A stretch of DNA of 7,647 nt from contig NZ_QUDO01000092.1 in assembly GCF_003477525.1 (NCBI RefSeq), forward strand, positions 1-7,647, in the 5' to 3' direction. The notes under the pieces are model-generated. The model was not told the DNA's origin, did not search any database, and saw nothing but the letters and a program-made list of their open reading frames with translations. Source of the DNA: Ruminococcus sp. AF41-9 (lineage in GTDB: Bacteria > Bacillota > Clostridia > Lachnospirales > Lachnospiraceae). Positions 1 through 4,477 of this stretch are shown here, one piece after another (the first letter of the stretch is position 1; every line of letters begins with the position of its first letter). The translations under genes were made by a program, and so were the position numbers.

Positions 1-23
1 TCAAACTTTTTCTTTTTAAAGAT

Positions 24-42
24 TTCCCGCCTGCGGCGGGAA
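24..42. repeat. GC-rich perfect palindrome (8-bp stem, 3-nt loop)
   Basis: Bases 24-31 (TTCCCGCC) are the exact reverse complement of 35-42 (GGCGGGAA), leaving the loop TGC. Neither side has a clean T-run, so it is not a textbook terminator. It could be the decayed end of a terminator for a gene left of the window, or a short dispersed palindromic repeat. The sequence alone does not decide. Confidence 0.6.
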
Positions 43-65
43 TGACGTAAAGGGGATCTATCTCA

Positions 66-280
66 GTGTGGGAGATGCGCTCTCTGCGGGCGAATTTGCT
101 GGAGGGGCTGGTAATTCTTAGTCCCGGGGAATCGGCGTTATGGACAGACCGTCTCACTGTCTGAGCGCAGTTTGCAACGGAGCGAGTTTGAGAGGGCTGT
201 TCATGCCTTTAGCCGATTCCCCGGGACTTAGAATTTCCCCCCTTCTGCATCTGAGCCCGCAGAGAGCGCATCTTCCACAC
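66..280 (+). repeat. Long nested inverted repeat, candidate structured RNA or MITE-like element
   Basis: Three stacked pairs of arms are visible. The outer arms, 66-91 and 255-280, match over 26 bp with a single exception, g72 opposite t274. The middle arms, 113-136 and 212-235, match over 24 bp with one T/T mismatch (119/229) and include the run GTCCCGGGGAATCGGC. The inner arms, 140-147 and 197-204, match over 8 bp with one G/T pair (143/201), followed by 152-156 with 189-193. Both G/T positions would be G-U wobbles in a plus-strand transcript but C/A mismatches in a minus-strand one, so a plus-strand RNA would fold better. Between outer and middle arms lies an internal loop of about 20 nt per side. 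I inferred no promoter for it. It may be a structured RNA, a non-autonomous mobile palindrome or a dispersed genome repeat. Confidence 0.7.
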
Positions 281-410
281 GTCCCTCCTGAGTCCAAGCG
301 CACATCCCTCCTGAACACCCTCCCCTTCTGTTTGTTATCGTAATTATAGTATATTGCACATACAATTTCAAGAAAACAACCGTTAATTTTGTGTAAATTA
401 CCGAATTAAA

Positions 411-451
411 AGGGCTCTGCTGTATATGCATCCATATATCAGCAGAGCCCT
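411..451 (-). terminator. Rho-independent terminator of the HPt-thiE-HAD operon
   Basis: Bases 411-422 (AGGGCTCTGCTG) pair perfectly with 440-451, and an inner stem 423-428/433-438 extends it, with a small loop and one bulged base. Read on the minus strand the hairpin ends in GAGCCC followed by TTTTAATT, a usable T-tract. It begins 17 bases downstream of the HAD-gene stop. On the plus strand a longer T-rich stretch follows after a 7-base gap, so it may also stop plus-strand transcription. Confidence 0.8.
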
Positions 452-467
452 GTCTCCGTTTTTTATT

Positions 468-1189
468 TTATTTTTTTTCGGATTTCTCCGGAAAATCTTC
501 CAGCCAGATATCCATTCTGTCAAAATAGAAATCACAGAGTTCCTTCATCCGGGAAAGATTCTCTCTGTTACTGTCATCATAAACGCCAAAGACCGTAAAA
601 CCGGCCTTCTTTGCCGTCTCAGCCGCATGAAAGGCATCTTCAAACACAAGTGTTTCATCCGGCCTGCTTTCAAGAAACTGTGCTGCTTCCAGATAAATCA
701 GCGGATCATCTTTCCCTGCGCCTGTTTCCGTACAGGTAAAGATTTTTCCAAAATATCCAAGAACTCCATTCCTCTCCAAGGCAGCTTCTATCAGCTCCCG
801 GTTTCCGGAAGTTGCCACAGCCATTTTCACCTGCCTGTGTTTCAGCCATTCCAGAGTTTCTTTTACTCCTGGTTTTAAAGGTGCCTCCAGTCTGTAAAAA
901 TCCGCAACAATCTTCAGCACATCCCCGACAATCTCCGGTATCTGCTTCTCCAGCCGATATTCTTTTTTCAGATAAGCAGCTCCCTGCTCCAGACTCATCG
1001 TATGTAACGTTTCTCCAAGTCCCTCTCTGGCAGTAAGCCAATGCTTTTCAGATAAAGTTCTCCAATATCATTCCACACCGGCATGGAATCCAGCAAAGTT
1101 CCATCCGCATCAAAGATCGCTGCCTTTATCTTTTCATCCCACATCCTCTGTGTTTCTCTTACCTCTTCGCTTCTTTCCGAATCTTTCAT
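468..1189 (-). pseudogene. HAD-superfamily phosphatase, frame-broken after the first ~50 residues
   Basis: This is a haloacid dehalogenase-like hydrolase of the beta-phosphoglucomutase/phosphatase type, probably a cytoplasmic phosphomonoesterase; the substrate is unknown. The first part (1189 to about 1030) carries motif I, DADGTLLDS, with the nucleophile and acid/base aspartates. The second part (about 1025 to 468, one frame away) carries a helical cap, motif II in VATSGN, the motif III lysine in GAGKDDP, and motif IV in VFEDAFHAAETAKKAG. The parts join naturally as LPE(E)GLGETLHTMSLEQGA if one base is restored, or one dinucleotide removed, at the (CT)3 run at 1023-1028. Repaired length is about 225 residues from the ATG at 1144 or 240 from 1189; neither has a convincing ribosome binding site. 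1144 fits the family better because motif I then sits near residue 12. It is last in the operon behind thiE. A sequencing error is as plausible as a real lesion. Confidence 0.85.
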
Positions 1190-1192
1190 CTG

Positions 1193-1228
1193 TAATATTA
1201 TTTATAATATTATTTACAATATCATTCG
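1193..1228. repeat. AT-rich 12-bp tandem repeat in the thiE-HAD gap
   Basis: TAATATTATTTA occurs twice head to tail (1193-1204 and 1205-1216), followed by a decayed third copy (1217-1228, 8 of 12 bases matching). It fills most of the 49-base gap between thiE and the HAD gene and gives this junction no visible ribosome binding site. Confidence 0.75.
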
Positions 1229-1238
1229 TAATACTTTT

Positions 1239-1883
1239 TCAGTTCTCCGCGATCATCTCCAGAGAACGTTCACGCAGATCTTTTGCAGCCGCCTCAATAT
1301 CCGGCTGTGCAAAAATCGCACTGATCACAGCAATTCCATCTGCACCGCATCCGGCGAGTTCTTTTATATTCTCTTTTGTGATCCCACCGATAGCAACTAC
1401 AGGAATTTTCACAGCTTCGCAGATTGCTTTCAATGTCTCATGAGAAACCTCTGTGGCATCTGTTTTCGTGCTGGTAGAAAATACCGCACCTACTCCCAGA
1501 TAATCCGCCCCATGCTTCTCTGCCAGAAGAGCCTGCTCTACCGTCCTGGCTGAAACGCCGATGATCTTGTCCGCACCCAGTCTGGCACGCACATCTCCGG
1601 CTTCCATATCACTCTGCCCTACATGAACTCCATCTGCGCCAACGGCCTGCGCAATTTCCACATTGTCATTGATAATAAACGGAACCTGATATTCCCCGCA
1701 AAGTTTTTTAATCTCCCTGGCTTCTTCCATAAAGTGTTCCTCATCCAGGTTCTTCTCCCTCAGCTGCAGAAAAGTTACTCCTCCTTTCAGAGCCTTCTCC
1801 ACCTGCTGATAAAGAGTCTCACCATTCAGCCAGTGCCTGTCCGTGATCACATAAAGAAGCATATCTTCTTTCCGGCAATTCAT
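1239..1883 (-). CDS. thiE: Thiamine-phosphate synthase ThiE
   Basis: ThiE joins hydroxymethylpyrimidine pyrophosphate to thiazole phosphate to form thiamine monophosphate in the cytoplasm. The 214-residue protein has the family's usual length and single TIM-barrel layout. Visible signatures in order are QLREKN (pyrophosphate side), INDN, GADGVHVGQSD, GVSART, YLGVGAVFSTSTKTDA, PVVAIGGI and the phosphate-binding loop GADGIAVISAIF. All key positions appear intact. The ATG at 1883 is preceded by GGAGG eight bases upstream, inside the last codons of the HPt gene, and only 3 bases separate the two genes, so translation is probably coupled. No other thiamine genes are in the window and no TPP riboswitch is seen in the operon leader. 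Identification is firm from motifs; the operon role is inferred. Confidence 0.96.
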   Translation of the reverse strand: MNCRKEDMLLYVITDRHWLNGETLYQQVEKALKGGVTFLQLREKNLDEEHFMEEAREIKKLCGEYQVPFIINDNVEIAQAVGADGVHVGQSDMEAGDVRARLGADKIIGVSARTVEQALLAEKHGADYLGVGAVFSTSTKTDATEVSHETLKAICEAVKIPVVAIGGITKENIKELAGCGADGIAVISAIFAQPDIEAAAKDLRERSLEMIAEN

Positions 1884-1886
1884 GAA

Positions 1887-2237
1887 TCAGTCCTCCATCA
1901 TACGGATCGCATCAGTAGTTTTCTTATACTGTTCCTCAACTTTGGCAAACAGTTCTTCACTGCCTTCTGTTGCTCTTTCTCTCAGTTTCTCTGTAATCTC
2001 AAAGCTTACTGTATAAAGGTTATCAAATCCAAGATTCTGGCATACGCCTTTTAATGTGTGCGCTGCACGGAAAGCTTCCTCTCCGTTTCCTGCTGCCAGA
2101 TTATCCTTCAGACTCTGGAAGCTTCCATCATCAAGAAATTTCTTTGCGAATTTCTTAATCAGAGCTTCGCTTCTCAGTCTTCCGAGAACACCTTCATAAT
2201 CAGCTCCCATCTGTTCGTAGCATTCTTTTACTGTCAT
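1887..2237 (-). CDS. HPt (histidine phosphotransfer) domain protein
   Basis: This is a stand-alone histidine phosphotransfer protein of 116 residues, a soluble four-helix-bundle intermediate that accepts and passes phosphoryl groups between receiver domains. The signature AAHTLKGVCQNLG places the phospho-accepting histidine at residue 60, with the usual lysine and glycine after it. The protein is mostly alpha-helical by appearance, with a Glu/Lys-rich last helix. The frame is open further upstream to 2312, but the ATG at 2237 is preferred: AGGAGAAG sits just before it and the protein then has single-domain HPt length. It is first in the operon and its end contains the thiE ribosome binding site. 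No histidine kinase or receiver gene is in the window, so the partner is unknown. The domain call is firm and the biological role is not. Confidence 0.92.
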   Translation of the reverse strand: MTVKECYEQMGADYEGVLGRLRSEALIKKFAKKFLDDGSFQSLKDNLAAGNGEEAFRAAHTLKGVCQNLGFDNLYTVSFEITEKLRERATEGSEELFAKVEEQYKKTTDAIRMMED

Positions 2238-2421
2238 ATTCTTCTCCTCTTTCACCTTACGTTTATCATCAAATCCATGCGTATTTTTATATATCTGTAA
2301 AACGTTTTTCACTTGTTCCTGTCATGTCTCACTGTTCCCTTCATCCGCGCTTATATCTTAGATATCTCTCATAATATTTTTCACAAAATAACGTTTCTGA
2401 ACATCAAACATAACCAATTAT

Positions 2422-2450
2422 ATTTTATCACACCCCGTAGCCATTCACAA
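2422..2450 (-). promoter_or_regulatory. Sigma-A-type promoter of the HPt-thiE-HAD operon
   Basis: On the minus strand TTGTGA (2445-2450) lies 17 bases before TAAAAT (2422-2427), and TGA directly before the -10 gives an extended -10 element. Transcription would start near 2414, leaving a leader of about 175 bases before the HPt ATG at 2237. That leader length is unusual for a plain promoter, but I recognise no riboswitch in it. Confidence 0.6.
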
Positions 2451-2483
2451 GTATTCATGTACGAAAAGCCATTTTGTTTGTAC

Positions 2484-2570
2484 AAAAAAGCACTCTTTAT
2501 GCAAACCCTAGTCATTGTCTGACCACTGTCTCTGATCATAACTTTTCTTTGCATATCTGAGTGCTTTTTT
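2484..2570. terminator. Long-stem hairpin with T-run, likely htrA terminator or small structured RNA
   Basis: Bases 2484-2495 (AAAAAAGCACTC) are a perfect reverse complement of 2559-2570. A second stem, 2500-2505 with 2548-2553 (TGCAAA/TTTGCA), is nested inside after a small internal loop, and about 42 bases remain in the apical part. The stem ends in six T's on either strand, so it can act in both directions. For the minus strand it would stop htrA transcripts just before the HPt operon promoter. The large apical region is more than a simple terminator needs. Confidence 0.6.
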
Positions 2571-2583
2571 ATCATTCTGTATT

Positions 2584-2630
2584 ATTATAGCGATCCTCTT
2601 AAATGCATTATTTACGAGGATTGCTATAAT
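2584..2630. repeat. Perfectly nested hairpin downstream of htrA
   Basis: Bases 2584-2598 pair with 2616-2630 over 15 positions with one wobble, and an inner stem 2600-2604/2610-2614 (TAAAT/ATTTA) continues it to a five-base loop. It lies 60 bases after the htrA stop on the minus strand but has no clear T-run after it there. It may protect the 3' end of the htrA mRNA or be a remnant palindrome. Confidence 0.6.
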
Positions 2631-2689
2631 TCATATCTGCCAATACATATCTGATTCTTTTATACCAGTTTTTTATTATCAGTCCTTTA

Positions 2690-4206
2690 TTATCTTCTGA
2701 AAAATCCCTGATTATGGAAATATTCGATAAATGGATTATCATCTTCGCTCTCGGAGTCCTCTCCGTCGCTGTTATCAGTATTTTCGGAATCCTCAGAGTC
2801 TTTGCTGTCCTGTTTATCTTTTTTGTCTTTTTTACTGTCTTTCTTGTCGCTGTTATCCTCTTCATCCTGAGAATCATCTGCATTGGTATTCTCACCGAGA
2901 GTTACATTCATTGTTTCTTCCTTATAGCTTGTTCCGTCAGGGATCTGTACAGTAATCTCTACCTCTTCTCCTGGTTCATAATAGGAAGGTATTCGCTGAG
3001 CTGGTCAATGGTGGAAACAGATTTTCCATTAAATTTGGTAATAACACTGTTTGCCTGCAGACCGGCATCTTCAGCAGGACCACCTTCTGTAACTTCGTTT
3101 ACAAATACACCTGCCGGAATACCATACATCTGAACAGCTTCAGAGCTTACAGAACGTCCGGAAATTCCAAGTACACCATGTTCAGAATCGTCCAGTTTAT
3201 CTCTGGAAGTTTCATTCATCAGGTTTTCAAGGATATCTGTTACATCAGAGATTGCGATTGCATATCCCATACCTTCAACTTCTGTGGAAGCAAGTTTCGC
3301 AGAGTTGATACCTACAACTTCACCTTCCATGTTCAGAAGAGCACCGCCACTGTTACCAGGGTTGATTGCTGCGTCTGTCTGGATCAGGTTTACACCGTCA
3401 CTGCTGTCATCACTGCCATCTGTTACTGTATTGTTGCTGGAATCCATTCTGCGGTTCTTTGCACTTACGATACCGGTTGTGACAGACTGTCCATATCCTA
3501 AAGCATTACCGATGGCAACTACCTGCTCACCAACTTTAAGGTCATCAGAACTGCCGACTTTTGCAACTGAAATTGCATCCATAGTGTCATCATCAATATC
3601 ATCCAGTACTACAGAAACAACTGCAAGGTCTTTTTCTTCATCAAAGCCTTTTACAGTAGCTTCTACTGCATTACCATCAACAAATGCTACTGATAATGTA
3701 TCCGCACCCTCAACTACATGATAGTTTGTTGCAATCAGAAGTTCATCATCATTCTTACCAACGATGATACCGGAACCGCTGCCTTCTACTTCCTGTTCCT
3801 GCTGCTGAGGAGCATATCCGTACATTCCGTACATTCCATAATAACTCTGTACTTCCTGAATGGATTTGGTTGTAATAGATACGATGGAAGGTAATGCTTC
3901 TGATGCAATCTCAGATATATCCAGGCTTCCTTTTGCTGTACTGCTGTCGGAATCAGAACTGCTGTCAGTTTTTGCATCGCTTTCATCAGAATCTGCTTTC
4001 TTTTCTGATTTTGCATAAGTTAATGTAGTGTCATTTTTATTTGAAGCAGCTTCTACTGTAGTTGCTGTATCCCATCCTGTGATTTTGCTTACACCTTCAA
4101 AACTTCCTGCTGCCAGACCACCTGCAAGTACCGCACATAAACTGAGTGTAAGACCTTTCTTTGCAATTTTTCTTATTTTATCATTTCTGTTATCTCTATT
4201 CATCAT
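2690..4206 (-). pseudogene. htrA: HtrA/DegP-type membrane-anchored serine protease, frame-broken in the PDZ domain
   Basis: HtrA proteases degrade misfolded envelope and secreted proteins. The protein starts with a short basic stretch, then one membrane segment or signal anchor (about residues 19-37), then a Ser/Asp/Lys-rich linker (about 55-93). The trypsin-like domain follows, with the triad visible as His163 (TNYHVV), Asp193 (KDLAVV) and Ser286 (NPGNSGGAL). A PDZ domain begins near residue 345. After YLP at residue 408 the first frame ends within a few codons at 2959. The next frame continues exactly as a PDZ domain should (YYEPGEEVEITVQIPDG), then gives a Lys/Asp/Ser-rich tail ending NPFIEYFHNQGFFRR at 2690. 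Restoring one base near 2981-2985 gives about 505 residues. Start: ATG 4206 with AAGGAGGG eight bases upstream; a second ATG follows at 4203. If the lesion is real, the protease domain stays intact but the PDZ is cut. An assembly error is plausible. Confidence 0.9.
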
Positions 4207-4214
4207 AATGAAGT

Positions 4215-4222
4215 CCCTCCTT
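4215..4222 (-). promoter_or_regulatory. Strong ribosome binding site of htrA
   Basis: On the minus strand AAGGAGGG ends eight bases before the first of two adjacent ATG codons (4206 and 4203). The spacing favours the upstream ATG. Confidence 0.8.
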
Positions 4223-4264
4223 GATTAGAACTCTCTCTGTTTCCTTATCTTTTTGATGACTCTA

Positions 4265-4323
4265 AGTATAGAAATGATTTGTGTTCTTTGTGTGGGAAAA
4301 ATGTGTTTAATTTGTGACGCTTT
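4265..4323 (-). promoter_or_regulatory. htrA promoter with four 11-bp-phased CACA/TGTG operator repeats
   Basis: On the minus strand a good -10, TATACT (4265-4270), has no recognisable -35 at the proper distance. In its place are four CACA motifs (TGTG on the plus strand) starting at 4280, 4291, 4302 and 4313, exactly 11 bp apart, about one DNA turn. The third-from-upstream copy (4291-4294) overlaps the -35 position. Direct repeats of this spacing next to a weak -35 are typical of sites for OmpR-family response regulators, which control htrA in several Firmicutes (CssRS in Bacillus). The regulator is not in the window. The array is seen directly; its function is inferred. Confidence 0.6.
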
Positions 4324-4389
4324 TTATAATTGGCTTTCCCCGGTTTCCTTGCACCTCCCACAGTCAAAACTTTCATCATTTACTATAAT

Positions 4390-4413
4390 GAGGCGGATAA
4401 GAATATCCGCCTC
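4390..4413 (-). terminator. Hairpin terminator candidate after the DUF5722 gene
   Basis: Bases 4390-4399 (GAGGCGGATA) pair perfectly with 4404-4413, with a four-base loop. It lies 65 bases downstream of the stop codon of the large secreted protein on the minus strand and upstream of the htrA promoter. The stem is strong, but the following bases (ATTATAGTAAATG) are a poor T-tract, so termination strength is uncertain. Confidence 0.55.
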
Positions 4414-4477
4414 GCCACTTCTGCTTACCTGATCCAGATCAGACATATAAAAGTATCTGTTTCACTGCCTGATCAGG

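Larger units (their letters stand above)
1..467. other. Gene-free left flank with palindromes and operon terminator
   Basis: I see no convincing protein-coding gene here. Open frames on either strand are short and run through the inverted repeat, so they are probably by-products of the palindrome. The stretch holds a GC-rich palindrome, a long nested inverted repeat, two direct copies of a ribosome-binding-site-like decamer (282-291 and 305-314), an AT-rich stretch of about 335-410, and the terminator of the minus-strand operon to its right. Confidence 0.6.
2229..2690. other. Intergenic region between htrA and the HPt operon: leader, promoter, two hairpins
   Basis: No gene is supported here; open frames are short and lack ribosome binding sites. 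From right to left, as the minus strand is transcribed, it holds a hairpin (2584-2630), a second long-stem hairpin with a T-run (2484-2570), a sigma-A-type promoter (2422-2450) and an untranslated leader of about 175 bases. I looked in the leader for a TPP (THI) element, with CTGAGA and ACCTGAT-type blocks, and did not see one. Confidence 0.55.

Noticed and set aside
426..878. Plus-strand open frame of 150 codons
   Set aside because: It is antisense to the HAD gene, starts inside the terminator hairpin, has no ribosome binding site and shows no recognisable domain.
1000..1030. Programmed -1 ribosomal frameshift in the HAD gene
   Set aside because: No X XXY YYZ slippery heptamer or downstream pseudoknot is apparent, and such control is not known to me for this family.
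2238..2312. Longer HPt protein starting at 2312
   Set aside because: The extra 25 residues lack a ribosome binding site and HPt-like features, while the ATG at 2237 has AGGAGAAG at the correct distance.
2714..3133. Plus-strand open frame that looks like a membrane protein
   Set aside because: The hydrophobic look comes from reading the complement of the Asp/Glu/Lys-rich HtrA tail; the sense frame has clear PDZ homology.
4428..4477. CCTGATC...GATCAGG inverted repeat just after the DUF5722 gene stop
   Set aside because: The stem is only 7 bp with a loop of over 30 bases and no T-run; the stronger hairpin at 4390-4413 is the better terminator candidate.
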